Part shown: positions 53,000 to 62,577 of the stretch, piece after piece | Layout: the number at the start of each line of letters is the position of its first letter | Position numbering within the stretch: the stretch's first letter is position 1 | From: Enterovibrio gelatinilyticus | Lineage (GTDB): Bacteria; Pseudomonadota; Gammaproteobacteria; Enterobacterales; Vibrionaceae | Direction: 5' to 3' | Assembly (NCBI RefSeq): GCF_028683095.1 | Contig: NZ_JAJUBC010000017.1 | Location: 1 to 64,000, forward strand | DNA length: 64,000 nucleotides | Notes under the pieces: generated by a model | The model's database searches: none | Told to the model about the DNA's origin: nothing | Seen by the model: the letters and a program-made list of their open reading frames with translations, nothing else | Program-made: the position numbers and the translations under genes

Positions 53000-53205
53000 T
53001 TTAATGTTATCCATCACTCAAAATCATCGGCTTCAATAGTTAAATTCAGAATGCAGGAATCAGCTCATTGTCGCTCGCCATATCTCCACGATCGCAAAAT
53101 GGCAACGTCATCATGGACATCGATAAAAATGAATATCGAGCTTTGATATGGTTCTATGAAAGGTCAGACAGTGAGACGTTACTCTCAGGCAATACCCAAT
53201 ATGAT

Positions 53206-53239
53206 ATACCCAAACAACCAGAGGATGCAGGGTTCAGCG
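53206..53239 (+). repeat. ATACCCAAACAA dispersed repeat, copy 3
   Basis: ATACCCAAACAA followed by GATGCAGGGTTCAGCG matches copy 1 (4125-4160) in both parts. It lies just upstream of the YjbR-like gene and may contribute to its leader. Confidence 0.6.
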
Positions 53240-53274
53240 AGCTATAGTGACGCCTGTACTTGCAAAGAGGCTTT

Positions 53275-53646
53275 ATGAACTACGAAGAATTCAATCAATT
53301 TTGTGGCTCTTTACCAGCGACCACGCATATCGTTCAGTGGGGGAACTCGCATGTATGGAAAGTGGGCGGTAAAGTCTTTGCTATTGGCGGTTGGAGCAAA
53401 GACAAGCAGCCAGCGTTCACCTTCAAAACCTCAGAGCGAAACTTTTATTTTTTGCGTGAATGCGAAGGCTATATACCCGCGCCCTATTTTGCGAACCGCG
53501 GTATGAAATGGATTCAGCAAATTGATAGTCATCATGAAAAAGACGACGATTTACAGTATTACCTAACTGAGTCTCATCGCTTAGTGTCTCTTGGGCTAAC
53601 CAAATCTAAGCAAAAAGAACTGGGGCTCAATCAGGAGATTAGCTAA
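53275..53646 (+). CDS. MmcQ/YjbR family protein
   Basis: This protein is 123 aa from ATG 53275, preceded by AGAGG; the earlier in-frame start lacks support. It has the YjbR/MmcQ pattern: W-x-N/H-x-x-V-W-KVGGKVFAIGGW, FKTSERNFYFLRE and APYFANRGMKWIQQ. The fold is related to CyaY-like or MotA-C-like DNA-binding proteins, but the cellular role is unknown. Confidence 0.87.
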   Translation: MNYEEFNQFCGSLPATTHIVQWGNSHVWKVGGKVFAIGGWSKDKQPAFTFKTSERNFYFLRECEGYIPAPYFANRGMKWIQQIDSHHEKDDDLQYYLTESHRLVSLGLTKSKQKELGLNQEIS

Positions 53647-53699
53647 ACAGCCTACTATCAATATTAAGCGTTTTAATTTCCAATATTTGAAAATAAATG

Positions 53700-53896
53700 T
53701 CCCCGTTTTAGGCAGTTGGATATGAGAGTCTGTAGCTTTTCGTCAATCCCCAATGACCCTTCACAAAACCCTTTTTTTGAGCGGCAACGCAACCTATTGT
53801 TTAAAAACGAAAAATAATTCGCGTTAAAATTAGGGTTTTTGCTTATCATTTTACTTAAGCTCTTTAATAACCTGCGTTCCAGCATTATTATGCACC
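53700..53896 (+). promoter_or_regulatory. AT-rich leader of the CRISPR array
   Basis: This stretch of about 200 bases before the first repeat is AT-rich, with ACCCTTTTTTTGAGC and a later TTAGGGTTTTTGC. Similar elements occur in type I-F leaders. It presumably carries the array promoter. A minus-strand open frame across it is not convincing. Confidence 0.6.
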
Positions 53897-54104
53897 CTTC
53901 ACTGCCGCACAGGCAGCTTAGAAACGCGTAGACTGCCTGACCGACACCCACGCGATCTTCACTGCCGCACAGGCAGCTTAGAAATGACGAAACAGAGAGT
54001 CATAGGAAAGCGTCTTCTTCACTGCCGCACAGGCAGCTTAGAAATGTTACGCGAATGGTCGATGGTTAAAGTCCAACATCACTGCCGTACAGGCAGAAAA
54101 AAGA
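53897..54104 (+). CRISPR. orphan type I-F CRISPR mini-array (4 repeats, 3 spacers)
   Basis: Three identical 28-nt repeats (53897-53924, 53957-53984 and 54017-54044) contain CACTGCCGCACAGGCAGCTTAGAAA-type sequence, whose CTGCC/GGCAG hairpin and CTTAGAAA tail are type I-F (Cas6f/Csy4) features. All three spacers are 32 nt (53925-53956, 53985-54016 and 54045-54076), giving an exact 60-nt period. The last repeat (from 54077) keeps the hairpin, with a T in place of C in its loop, but loses its CTTAGAAA tail, which marks the leader-distal end. No cas genes occur in this window. Confidence 0.95.
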
Positions 54105-54127
54105 GCGGCTCAAATAAGCCGCTCTTT
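54097..54127. terminator. bidirectional terminator between CRISPR array and GAPDH gene
   Basis: GAGCGGCT/AGCCGCTC (8 bp) is flanked by AAAAAA and TTT. It can end the array transcript and the convergent GAPDH transcript. It directly adjoins the degenerate last repeat. Confidence 0.8.
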
Positions 54128-54166
54128 CAGTTTGAAAACGCCATGGGAAAGGCTGATTGCTACAAC

Positions 54167-55621
54167 CTAAAAGCTCGTTTCCATTTTCAATTCAGGCACT
54201 ACCGGATATCGCATACCCGCCATGTGCTCGATGCAATGAATAACCTGGCAGCTATAACCAAATTCATTGTCGTACCAGATATACAGCACGCAGCGATTGT
54301 CTTCTGCGATGGTCGCTTGGCTATCAACCACCCCCGCGTAGCGAGAACCGACAATATCGGATGATACAATCTCAGTGGATTGGGTATAGTCAATCTGCCC
54401 AGCCAACGGAGAAACTAGTGCTGTTTCACGCAAGAATGCATTCAATGATTCACGCTCAACCTTGTTGCTAAGGTTCAGATTCGCAATCGCCATTGATACG
54501 TTAGGCGTTGGAACACGAATAGCATTACCCGTCAGTTTACCTTTCAATACTGGCAAGGCTTTAGCGACTGCTTTTGCTGCACCTGTCGACGTCAGTACCA
54601 TGTTTAATGATGCGGCACGCCCGCGTCGCTCACCACTGTGGAAGTTGTCGATCAAATTTTGGTCGTTAGTAAATGAGTGCACGGTTTCAATGTGACCCGA
54701 TTCAACACCGTATCGATCATTCATGGCTTTCAACACTGGGGTGATCGCGTTGGTGGTACAACTGGCCGCAGAAATAATGGAGTCTTGATCGTCGATATCG
54801 TCATGGTTCACACCAAATACAATATTCTTGATGTCGCCTTTACCGGGAGCAGTCAGCAATACCTTGGCAGCACCTTTGGCTGTTAAGTGTTGACCAAGAC
54901 CTTCGTCATCTCGCCACATGCCTGTGTTATCGACCACCACGGCGTCATGAATACCATGTGCTTCATAATCAACCTCTGAAGGATGGCTTGCGTAAATGAA
55001 CTGAATGTAGTTTCCGTTCACAATGAGTGCATTGCGCGCCTCATCAACCAAAATCGAACCGTTAAACGGCCCGTGTACCGAATCACGACGCAGCAAGCTG
55101 GCGCGCTTTTCCAAGTCGCCATCTTTGCCACCACGTACAACAATCGCGCGTAAACGCAGAGGATATCCTGGTCCGCTTTTTTCTATCATTAGGCGCGTAA
55201 CTAAGCGTCCAATGCGCCCAAACCCATACAGCACAACATCTCTGGGCTCCTTAAGAGGCGTACTTTTGGGTAGGTGTGCGATTGATGTCTTTAAAAAATC
55301 ATCTAACTCGCCACAATCTTGGTGGTCTCGCCAATACAGGCTGGCAAGGCGTCCTAAGTCAATGCGACAAGCTGGCAAGTCAAATCCTGCGAGCGTTTCC
55401 AGAAGAGGTAAAGTATGCGAAGTCGTCACTTCCTGACCCGTATACCATCGTGCGACACGGTGCGATTTAAGCAAATCTATTGTGCTCGCATTGATCACTG
55501 CGCGACCGTAGATCTGAATCTCGACACCTTTCTCGCGGTATAATTTGCCAATCAAGGGGGACATGGTTTCCGCATCAGTTTGGCTCTGTTGCCATTGGGT
55601 AAGATATTGTTCTGGGCTCAT
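54167..55621 (-). CDS. glyceraldehyde-3-phosphate dehydrogenase, long form
   Basis: This 484-aa protein has an N-terminal extension of about 125 residues before the Rossmann motif VVLYGFGRIGRLVTRL. The usual enzyme is about 330 aa, and extended isoforms occur in marine gammaproteobacteria. The catalytic Cys lies in SAASCTTNAITP, with the S-loop and NAIRVPTPNVS following, and it ends with WYDNEFGYSCQVI. It oxidises glyceraldehyde 3-phosphate with NAD(P)+ and phosphate. It is a single gene ending at the terminator next to the CRISPR array. Confidence 0.93.
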   Translation of the reverse strand: MSPEQYLTQWQQSQTDAETMSPLIGKLYREKGVEIQIYGRAVINASTIDLLKSHRVARWYTGQEVTTSHTLPLLETLAGFDLPACRIDLGRLASLYWRDHQDCGELDDFLKTSIAHLPKSTPLKEPRDVVLYGFGRIGRLVTRLMIEKSGPGYPLRLRAIVVRGGKDGDLEKRASLLRRDSVHGPFNGSILVDEARNALIVNGNYIQFIYASHPSEVDYEAHGIHDAVVVDNTGMWRDDEGLGQHLTAKGAAKVLLTAPGKGDIKNIVFGVNHDDIDDQDSIISAASCTTNAITPVLKAMNDRYGVESGHIETVHSFTNDQNLIDNFHSGERRGRAASLNMVLTSTGAAKAVAKALPVLKGKLTGNAIRVPTPNVSMAIANLNLSNKVERESLNAFLRETALVSPLAGQIDYTQSTEIVSSDIVGSRYAGVVDSQATIAEDNRCVLYIWYDNEFGYSCQVIHCIEHMAGMRYPVVPELKMETSF

Positions 55622-56059
55622 GGTTACTTTTTTTGCCTTTTTGGGTGTTTCACAGTTAAAAGGGGGCTTGAGTCTGTTTTTATTATTTTGGCGAAGAGTC
55701 TAACGACAGGATAATTATTAACCAAGTAAAAAAAAGTTCTTACAGCAGTCCCTTTTATTCAATGCTTTACCTCCATATCTGTTGAAAATTTACTGTCCAA
55801 AAAATTTATAATCTTCGATCCTCGAAAATATGATTGAAAGTTTACAACGTAAGTCTTTCAATTTTTGTCTCATATTATTCTTATTAATCGCCACCAAATA
55901 AGACCAGCATTGCCACCATAGCCGCAAAGACGTCTCTCCCTCTGACAATTACATGACAACTTAATTACACCACTAAATGTTTCACTTTCGAGTCACTCAT
56001 CATCCAGCTCTATAAAAGCCTGTGATACAAGGGATTGTTCTTAAAGTGGTGACTTAGAC
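55622..56059. other. intergenic region between GAPDH and ectoine operon
   Basis: This AT-rich region serves both divergent genes. ATTGAAAG/CTTTCAAT (55833-55840 and 55855-55862) forms an 8-bp stem followed by TTTTTG, so it could be a terminator or the end of a small transcript. No open frame is evident. Confidence 0.4.
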
Positions 56060-56087
56060 TTGATAAATTATCTATCACAGGTATCAT
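56060..56087 (+). promoter_or_regulatory. ect promoter with overlapping operator palindrome
   Basis: TTGATA (56060-56065) and TATCAT (56082-56087) are 16 bp apart and look like a sigma-70 promoter. The -35 box and spacer overlap the dyad TGATA-N7-TATCA (56061-56077), 17 bp long, which is the size of a MarR-type operator. In Vibrio, the MarR-type repressor CosR controls ect genes, so this is a candidate site by inference only. Confidence 0.4.
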
Positions 56088-56131
56088 TTAAAGGGATTTA
56101 ATGCTTAGACCTCTAAAGGATTCAAACCACA

Positions 56132-56677
56132 ATGAGTACTGAGACAATTTACCAAAGCGCAGCGTTAACGCGCTTTAGGACGGAACAGGACGAATGGATG
56201 TTTCGTGTTCCGCGAATCGATGATGGCTTTAAGATCCATAACCTCATCGCCAGTTGTCCCCCCCTTGATGAAAACTCCTCGTACTGCAATTTCCTCCAGT
56301 CCTCCCACTTCAATAAGACCTGCATTGTTGCTGAGCACAATGACGAGGTTGTCGGATTTATATCTGCCTATTTGAAACCGGATGCCCCTCATGATCTCTT
56401 CGTATGGCAAGTCGCTGTATCGCCAGACATGCGTGGAAAAGGCTTGGCCTATCGAATGCTGCAAGGGCTATTGAAGCGCAAACATCTGCAGCACGTAGTC
56501 GCGATTGAAACGACGATCACGCAATCGAATGAAGGGTCTTGGAGCCTGTTTAGAAAACTTGAAGCCGCTAATGGCATAAAAGGTGAGGTTTCTGTGTTTC
56601 TCGATGAAGCGCAGCATTTTGAAGGCCGCCACGATACCGAGTTTCTATTCCGCATTCCTTTGAACAAAAATCTTTAA
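56132..56677 (+). CDS. ectA: diaminobutyrate acetyltransferase EctA
   Basis: EctA acetylates L-2,4-diaminobutyrate with acetyl-CoA, the second step of ectoine synthesis from aspartate semialdehyde. This 181-aa GNAT protein has VAVSPDMRGKGLAYRMLQGLLKR (about 95-117) as the acetyl-CoA loop and TITQSNEGSWSLFRKLE. It starts at ATG 56132 with AAAGGA 10 bases upstream and is the first gene of ectABC-ask. Confidence 0.95.
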   Translation: MSTETIYQSAALTRFRTEQDEWMFRVPRIDDGFKIHNLIASCPPLDENSSYCNFLQSSHFNKTCIVAEHNDEVVGFISAYLKPDAPHDLFVWQVAVSPDMRGKGLAYRMLQGLLKRKHLQHVVAIETTITQSNEGSWSLFRKLEAANGIKGEVSVFLDEAQHFEGRHDTEFLFRIPLNKNL

Positions 56678-56693
56678 TTTTAATAACGGAAAC

Positions 56694-57962
56694 ATGATGA
56701 ACATTTTTAACGAGAAAGAATCAAACGTTAAGTCTTACTGTAATCGCTTCCCAGTAGTGTTTACTTCTGCAAAAGGCTGTTGGTTAACCACAGATAAGGG
56801 CGAGCGCTACATTGATTTTCTCGCAGGCGCAGGTTCGCTTAACTATGGCCACAACAACGACATCATGAAACAAGCGTTGCTTGATTACATCGACAAGGAT
56901 GGACTCACGCACGGTCTAGATATGCATACCGAAGCGAAGGCCGCATTTCTAACCGCACTCCGTAATCACATCTTCGAACCTAGAAATCTTGATTACAAAG
57001 TGCAGTTTACTGGCCCAACCGGTACCAATGCTGTTGAAGCGGCAATGAAGCTCGCACGTAAAGTAACAGGTCGTGCAAACATCGTGACCTTTACCAATGG
57101 TTTTCACGGCTGTACCTATGGCGCTTTGGCAGCAACAGGTAACCAGCATCACCGTGGAGGTTCTGGCATGCCACTCACAGGCACGTCACGCCTTCCTTAT
57201 GAAGGTTACGCTGGCGTTGATGGACTTGCGCTGTTTGAAGCCATGCTTAATGACAATTCAAGTGGTCTAGATAAACCCGCTGCGGTATTACTGGAAACCT
57301 TACAGGGTGAAGGTGGCTTGAATGTCGCCTCTAATGAGTGGCTTCAACGTTTAAGCAAAATCTGTAAAGACAACGGCGTGCTTGTCATTGTTGATGACAT
57401 TCAAGCGGGTTGTGGCCGTACAGGTACTTTCTTTAGTTTTGAGCCATCTGGTATTAAACCAGACATGGTAACGTTGTCTAAATCTATTGGTGGTTACGGC
57501 TTACCAATGGCACTTGTGCTGTTGAAACCAGAATTGGATAAGTGGTCGCCGGGTGAACACAACGGTACGTTCCGTGGCAATAATCACGCGTTCATTACCG
57601 CGACAACAGCAATTGAAAACTACTGGCAGAACGACGATTTTGAACAGCACATTGCAGCGCGTAGCCAGCAAGTGACAAAGACCATCGAGCGCGTTTTAAA
57701 ACGCTTCCCAAGCCTTTTTGTACGCGCGAAAGGCCGCGGCATGATGCAGGGTGTTGAGTGCAAGCGCCCAGAGTTTGCATCTGACATTGCTGATCACTGT
57801 TTTGAGAACGGTATGATCATTGAAACTGCTGGGCCAGATGATGAAGTGGTCAAATTCTTCTCGCCACTGACTATCAGTGAGTCCGAGCTAGAAAAAGGCC
57901 TGCATATCTTTGAACAAGCAGCTGAACACGTTTCAAATGCTGCCACCCGTAAAGCGTCGTAA
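56694..57962 (+). CDS. ectB: diaminobutyrate-2-oxoglutarate aminotransferase EctB
   Basis: This 422-aa class III PLP aminotransferase makes diaminobutyrate from aspartate semialdehyde and glutamate. Seen in order are the [15 protein letters not shown]-terminal segment, [36 protein letters not shown] (the Asp contacts the PLP pyridine) and [15 protein letters not shown], with the PLP Lys in SKS. It lies 16 bases after ectA, with ectC 13 bases downstream. Confidence 0.96.
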   Translation: MMNIFNEKESNVKSYCNRFPVVFTSAKGCWLTTDKGERYIDFLAGAGSLNYGHNNDIMKQALLDYIDKDGLTHGLDMHTEAKAAFLTALRNHIFEPRNLDYKVQFTGPTGTNAVEAAMKLARKVTGRANIVTFTNGFHGCTYGALAATGNQHHRGGSGMPLTGTSRLPYEGYAGVDGLALFEAMLNDNSSGLDKPAAVLLETLQGEGGLNVASNEWLQRLSKICKDNGVLVIVDDIQAGCGRTGTFFSFEPSGIKPDMVTLSKSIGGYGLPMALVLLKPELDKWSPGEHNGTFRGNNHAFITATTAIENYWQNDDFEQHIAARSQQVTKTIERVLKRFPSLFVRAKGRGMMQGVECKRPEFASDIADHCFENGMIIETAGPDDEVVKFFSPLTISESELEKGLHIFEQAAEHVSNAATRKAS

Positions 57963-57975
57963 GGAATTAGGAAAG

Positions 57976-58368
57976 ATGATTGTAAGAACTCTGGAAGAGT
58001 GTAAAAACAGCGAACGTCGAGTTGTATCAGAAACATGGGAAAGTGTTCGCATGCTCCTAAAAGACGATCAGATGGGCTTTTCTTTCCACATTACAACGAT
58101 TTATGAAGGCACAGAAACACACATCCATTACAAGAACCATCTTGAATCTGTGTACTGCATGTCTGGCGAAGGCGAAATTGAAGTCGTCGGTGGTGAAACG
58201 TACCCAATCAAGCCTGGCACTTTGTACATTCTGGATAAACATGATGAGCATTACCTTCGCGCTTACTCTGGTGAAGGTAAAGAAATGGTCATGGCTTGTG
58301 TGTTTAACCCGCCTATTACAGGTCGTGAAGTTCACGACAAAGACGGTGTTTATCCCCTCGTCGACTAA
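57976..58368 (+). CDS. ectC: ectoine synthase EctC
   Basis: This protein is 130 aa from ATG 57976, with AGGAAAG upstream, in agreement with the usual 128-130 aa; the frame extends further upstream, but that part overlaps ectB. It is a cupin-fold iron enzyme closing the ring of N-acetyl-diaminobutyrate to ectoine. Visible are [34 protein letters not shown] with metal ligands, the [16 protein letters not shown] segment and the C-terminal [21 protein letters not shown]. Confidence 0.96.
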   Translation: MIVRTLEECKNSERRVVSETWESVRMLLKDDQMGFSFHITTIYEGTETHIHYKNHLESVYCMSGEGEIEVVGGETYPIKPGTLYILDKHDEHYLRAYSGEGKEMVMACVFNPPITGREVHDKDGVYPLVD

Positions 58369-58385
58369 TCTAAATCATCAATTTT

Positions 58386-58412
58386 AGGGAGCGATTTGCT
58401 CCCTATTTTTTA
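58386..58412 (+). terminator. terminator/attenuator between ectC and ask
   Basis: AGGGAGC/GCTCCCT (7 bp, loop of 5) is followed by ATTTTTTAT. It lies 17 bases after the ectC stop and should lower aspartokinase expression relative to ectABC. Confidence 0.85.
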
Positions 58413-58430
58413 TACACAAAGGACGTATTC

Positions 58431-59852
58431 ATGACTTATACCGTAGAGAAAATCGGCGGTACATCAATGTCAGCATTTGATGCTGTATTGGACAACATCT
58501 TTCTTCGCCCTGCTTCACCGTATAACCGTGTGTTTGTCGTTTCAGCGTACGGCGGTATCACGGATGCTTTGCTCGAATGCAAACGCTCTGGCGAACCGGG
58601 TATATACCAACTCGTGGCGAAACGCGACGAGCGCTGGATTGAAGCATTTCATACCCTCAAGCAACGCCTACAGCTAATCAATAGCAACATGTTTGCTGAT
58701 CCGTTAAGCCGCACCCGAGCAGACAAGTTCATCACCGAACGTTTGGATGACGCGCAAAACTGCATCACTAACATTTTGGCCACGTGTGAATACGGCCAGT
58801 TCACGCTTCGCCAGTACCTTCCACAAATTCGAGAATTTTTATCTTCGATCGGCGAAGTACACAGTGCGTTTAACACCGCTCTGAAGCTAAAAACTCTTGG
58901 CGTGAATGCACGTTTTGTTGATTTATCTGGGTGGGATAACAACCTTTCAGGCAATTTGGATACAGTCATCAAAAGTGCCTTTGAAGACATTGATGTCACC
59001 AAAGAGCTGCCTATCGTGACGGGTTATGCTTACTGTGATGAAGGTTTAATGAAAACCTATGATCGCGGCTACAGTGAAATGACATTCAGCCGCATCGCAT
59101 GCCAAACCTCTGCCGATCTTGCTGTTATCCACAAAGAGTATCACTTGAGCAGTGCCGACCCACGCATTGTTGGGCCTGAAAATGTACTGCCGATTGGTAA
59201 ATCGAACTTTGATGTCGCGGATCAACTCGCGAATTTAGGCATGGAAGCGATTCACCCGAATGCGGCTTCAGGTCTGCGCCAAAACAACATTCCACTTCAA
59301 ATCAAAAACACCTTCGAACCTGAACACCAAGGCACGTTGATCTCTCAGGAATACCAACCTGATGCAGAGAAAATCGAAATCATTGCGGGTAAAAACAAAG
59401 TCTTTGCCTTGCATATTTTCGACCAAGCCATGGTAGGGCAAGTTGATAACGTGGGTTACGAGATGATGGAAATCATTGCCGATGCACGAGTCAGTTTGGT
59501 GGGTAAGGAAATGAACGCAAACTCCATTACTTACTACCTCAGTGGTGCCGTGAAGAACCTCAATCACTTACTATACAAAGCCGAGAAACGCTTCCCAAGC
59601 TCGACCATTACTGGTCAGTGGGTCGCACTCATCTCTGCCATTGGCGCTGAGATCAACACCAATACGACACTGAGTCGCGGTGTTTTGGCTCTGATGAATC
59701 ACGACATTGCGCCGATTGCTGTGCACTCTTCAATGCGCAACGTAAACGTTCAATTTGTCGTAAAAGATGATGTGTATGACAGCACAATTCGTGCTCTGCA
59801 TGACGAGTTTTTCACTGCCACTAAGCAGGCGAAAAAACAGCACGTCGCTTAA
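58431..59852 (+). CDS. ask: ectoine-pathway aspartokinase
   Basis: This 473-aa aspartate kinase phosphorylates aspartate to feed aspartate semialdehyde into ectoine synthesis. It has an N-terminal amino-acid-kinase domain (opening VEKIGGTSMS), GYAYCDEGLMKTYDRGYSEMTFSRIA in the ATP/aspartate region, and two C-terminal ACT domains. It is longer than LysC-type monomers and matches the Ask_Ect type found next to ectABC in Vibrio. Such enzymes are reported to be insensitive to the usual feedback. Confidence 0.93.
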   Translation: MTYTVEKIGGTSMSAFDAVLDNIFLRPASPYNRVFVVSAYGGITDALLECKRSGEPGIYQLVAKRDERWIEAFHTLKQRLQLINSNMFADPLSRTRADKFITERLDDAQNCITNILATCEYGQFTLRQYLPQIREFLSSIGEVHSAFNTALKLKTLGVNARFVDLSGWDNNLSGNLDTVIKSAFEDIDVTKELPIVTGYAYCDEGLMKTYDRGYSEMTFSRIACQTSADLAVIHKEYHLSSADPRIVGPENVLPIGKSNFDVADQLANLGMEAIHPNAASGLRQNNIPLQIKNTFEPEHQGTLISQEYQPDAEKIEIIAGKNKVFALHIFDQAMVGQVDNVGYEMMEIIADARVSLVGKEMNANSITYYLSGAVKNLNHLLYKAEKRFPSSTITGQWVALISAIGAEINTNTTLSRGVLALMNHDIAPIAVHSSMRNVNVQFVVKDDVYDSTIRALHDEFFTATKQAKKQHVA

Positions 59853-59882
59853 CTGACTGCCCCGCGCTCGCAGAAAACAAGA

Positions 59883-59918
59883 AACGCTCATTGATGACCT
59901 CAATGAGCGTTTTTATTT
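59883..59918. terminator. bidirectional terminator after ask
   Basis: AACGCTCATTG/CAATGAGCGTT form an 11-bp stem with a 7-base loop, followed by TTTTAT. It can serve both ask and the convergent dehydrogenase gene. Confidence 0.85.
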
Positions 59919-59982
59919 GTCGAGAGCGATACTCACCACGCTCTATTGCATTAATTGTCAGGCGTTGACTCTTTGGCGGAGA

Positions 59983-60849
59983 TTAATTCGCTTTGATCAG
60001 CACTGACGTGTCCATACGCCCCAAACCCTGCTCTTGCAAGCTGGCATACTTGCTATCTACTTCCTGCGTCAGCGATAGCGTCAAATCATGACGCTTGGCT
60101 TCATCGAGGCAAATCCCCAAATCTTTACGCATCCAATCAATGGCGAAGCCAAAATCAAACTTGTCTTGCGCCATGGTCACTGCACGGTTTTCCATCTGCC
60201 ACGAACCCGCTGCGCCATGTTTCAGCACATTGGTCACTTGCTCGATATTCAGGCCTGACGCTTGAGCCAACAATAAGCCTTCACTCAACCCCTGCAAAAT
60301 ACCTGCAATACAAATTTGGTTCACCATTTTGCAGCGCTGACCTTGTCCGTTCTCGCCCAGCAACACGGCTTGTTTGGCGTAAGCATCGAAGACTGGGAAT
60401 ACAAGGTTGAATATATTTTCATTGCCACCACACATAATGGTCAACGCACCATTTTCTGCGCCCGCTTGACCGCCAGAAACAGGGGCATCAATAAAATGCA
60501 CGCCCTTTGCCTTACACGCAGTCGCTAGCTCTTCTGCCAACTCGGCGGAAGTCGTCGTGTGATCGACCAAAACACTGTCCGGCTTCATGCTCGCGAGCAC
60601 ACCATCATCACCATAAATGACACTTCTAACGTCATTGTCATTGCCGACACACACAAACACGATATCGCTGTTTGCTGCCGCTTCACGCGGGGTCTCGGCA
60701 AAAGGCTGCTGATACTCTGCCGACCAAGCTTCGGCACGAGCGGTCGTGCGGTTATAAACTGTGGTATTGAACCCTGCACGAGTAAGATGACCCGCCATTG
60801 GGTACCCCATGACACCCAAACCGATAAACGAAACCTTTTTCTCTGACAT
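59983..60849 (-). CDS. 3-hydroxyisobutyrate dehydrogenase-like / tartronate semialdehyde reductase-like
   Basis: This protein is 288 aa from ATG 60849, with AGAGG 8 bases upstream. The NAD(P)-binding VSFIGLGVMGYPMAGHL opens it. DAPVSGGQAGAENGALTIMCGG and GQGQRCKMVNQI (catalytic Lys) are beta-hydroxyacid dehydrogenase signatures. The substrate cannot be decided between 3-hydroxyisobutyrate and 2-hydroxy-3-oxopropionate. It is divergent from a MocR-type regulator, 268 bases away. Confidence 0.9.
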   Translation of the reverse strand: MSEKKVSFIGLGVMGYPMAGHLTRAGFNTTVYNRTTARAEAWSAEYQQPFAETPREAAANSDIVFVCVGNDNDVRSVIYGDDGVLASMKPDSVLVDHTTTSAELAEELATACKAKGVHFIDAPVSGGQAGAENGALTIMCGGNENIFNLVFPVFDAYAKQAVLLGENGQGQRCKMVNQICIAGILQGLSEGLLLAQASGLNIEQVTNVLKHGAAGSWQMENRAVTMAQDKFDFGFAIDWMRKDLGICLDEAKRHDLTLSLTQEVDSKYASLQEQGLGRMDTSVLIKAN

Positions 60850-61116
60850 ATCCTTATCCTCTCTGTACGGGTGCATGGGCGACATCGCTGCTTGTTTCAC
60901 AGCAAAGAAAGCGCCAAACCAAAATCGTCAATGCGGTTAAGCTCTGCACCCGTCATGTAGAAAAGTGCTCGACCTAAGTCTCGAGTTAACTCGCGTGTTG
61001 TGGTGACTATAATTGCATCGATTGACATATGTCAATATTGAATTTGATTGCAATAGGCTATTTCAATTTAGGATAAAGCTCGCCATAATTTATTCCAGTG
61101 TCAGAAAACGCATGGA

Positions 61117-62463
61117 ATGCTTGTGAGCGAAACCAAATTTAAAGACATCGCCCGTCAAATCGAACAACGTATCGATACAGGTGTATATCAACCTAATGCC
61201 AAGTTGCCGCCGCATCGCGAGCTGGCTGCTGAGTTAGAAACAACGCCTGCAACCATATCTAAAGCCTATAAACTGCTCGCGGAAATCAATCGCGTAGAGT
61301 CATTTGTGGGGCGAGGAACGTTTGTCGTGGGAGAGTCACAACTCAATCAGGCCATCCAACCTGCTGACAATGACACCGAGTTTAACTTCTCGATTCTTCA
61401 GCCTTATGTATCGCAAAATCTCGCTTCTTTGCGTACGGCATATCAAAAAGCATCCATGACGTTCACACCCGAGTTGCTCGCATATACCGACCACTCCGGA
61501 CACCTACCACACCGTAAAGCGGGCGCAATCTGGGCTCAACGTTATGGATTGAAGTCGGCATCCACGAACAATGTGCTTTTAACCAACGGCGCACAACATG
61601 CCCTGTCATTATTGATAGAAACGCTGACCCAGCCTGGTGATGTTATCGCGGTCGAAGCGCTTACCTACCCCGGAATCTTGGCCATCGCAAGTTTGGCAGG
61701 ACGCCAAGTGATTGGCGTTGACATGGACGACGATGGGCTCATCCCATCAGCCCTCGAAGACGTATTGAATTCGCACAAACCCAAGCTCGTTATCGCTATT
61801 CCGTCTCACCAAAACCCAACTGGCATCACCATGCCAATGCAACGTCGACAGGCCATTGCGATCATCATTGAGAATTCATCTGCCTATCTAGTGGAGGATG
61901 ACATTTACGGTTTTTTGAACGAAGACACCTTGCCTGCAATATGTCATTGGCTCCCAGAGAAAGGCATTCACATTTCGGGTTTATCGAAGGCAATTAGCCC
62001 TGCCATGCGCTGCGGGTTTGTCGTTGCCCCAGATCATTTATTGCCCGTACTGAATGCCCATATACGCGCCAACATTTGGTTGGCTTCTCCATTAAACTTC
62101 ATCGTCGCGGAACAGTTAATCAATAGCGGTGAGGCTTTTTCTATGGCTGAAGCTCAGCGTGATATTGCCAAGCAACGGCAAGCGATCGCCAGCAAAATTC
62201 TCGGTGCCATGATATCGGAATCTGATGGTTACCATGTTTGGGTAACCTTGCCGGCACATTGGCAACAAGAGCGCTTTGTGATGGAAGCGAAACAGCGAGA
62301 TTTGATCGTTACCAGTGGCAGTTATTTTTCGGCGGGAGACTCCAGCCCCAATTGCGTTCGCCTGTCTTTGATGTCGATAAAGAACAACGATGCACTGACG
62401 CAAGGGCTGCAAGCCTTAAAGGCGTTGCTTGAAAGTCACGAGGTGTCTTTGGCACCGTTTTGA
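61117..62463 (+). CDS. MocR/PdxR-type GntR regulator with aminotransferase domain
   Basis: This 448-aa protein has an N-terminal GntR winged HTH (about 5-70, with LPPHRELAAELETTPATISKAYKLL) and a C-terminal class I aminotransferase-like domain. Motifs include IPSHQNPTGITM (Asn/Thr near PLP) and ISGLSKAISPAMRCGFV, whose Lys would bind PLP. Such regulators sense PLP or an amino acid. The control target may be the divergent dehydrogenase gene or itself. Confidence 0.9.
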   Translation: MLVSETKFKDIARQIEQRIDTGVYQPNAKLPPHRELAAELETTPATISKAYKLLAEINRVESFVGRGTFVVGESQLNQAIQPADNDTEFNFSILQPYVSQNLASLRTAYQKASMTFTPELLAYTDHSGHLPHRKAGAIWAQRYGLKSASTNNVLLTNGAQHALSLLIETLTQPGDVIAVEALTYPGILAIASLAGRQVIGVDMDDDGLIPSALEDVLNSHKPKLVIAIPSHQNPTGITMPMQRRQAIAIIIENSSAYLVEDDIYGFLNEDTLPAICHWLPEKGIHISGLSKAISPAMRCGFVVAPDHLLPVLNAHIRANIWLASPLNFIVAEQLINSGEAFSMAEAQRDIAKQRQAIASKILGAMISESDGYHVWVTLPAHWQQERFVMEAKQRDLIVTSGSYFSAGDSSPNCVRLSLMSIKNNDALTQGLQALKALLESHEVSLAPF

Positions 62464-62577
62464 ATAACGTAAGATGTTCCGGGGATACACTAAAATTTAG
62501 TGGTTTTACATCATACAAGCGCATTTAGGATTAAAGTGATATTCTAGCGCTCGCATTGAATCACTGAGAATCTAAAA

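Noticed and set aside
53673-53951. A 92-codon minus-strand open frame over the CRISPR leader
   Set aside because: It spans the AT-rich leader and first repeat, has atypical composition and no plausible ribosome site.
53897-54104. CRISPR array belonging to a Tn7-like CRISPR transposon (I-F3)
   Set aside because: No tnsABC, tniQ or cas genes are in the window, and the repeat looks like a canonical I-F repeat.
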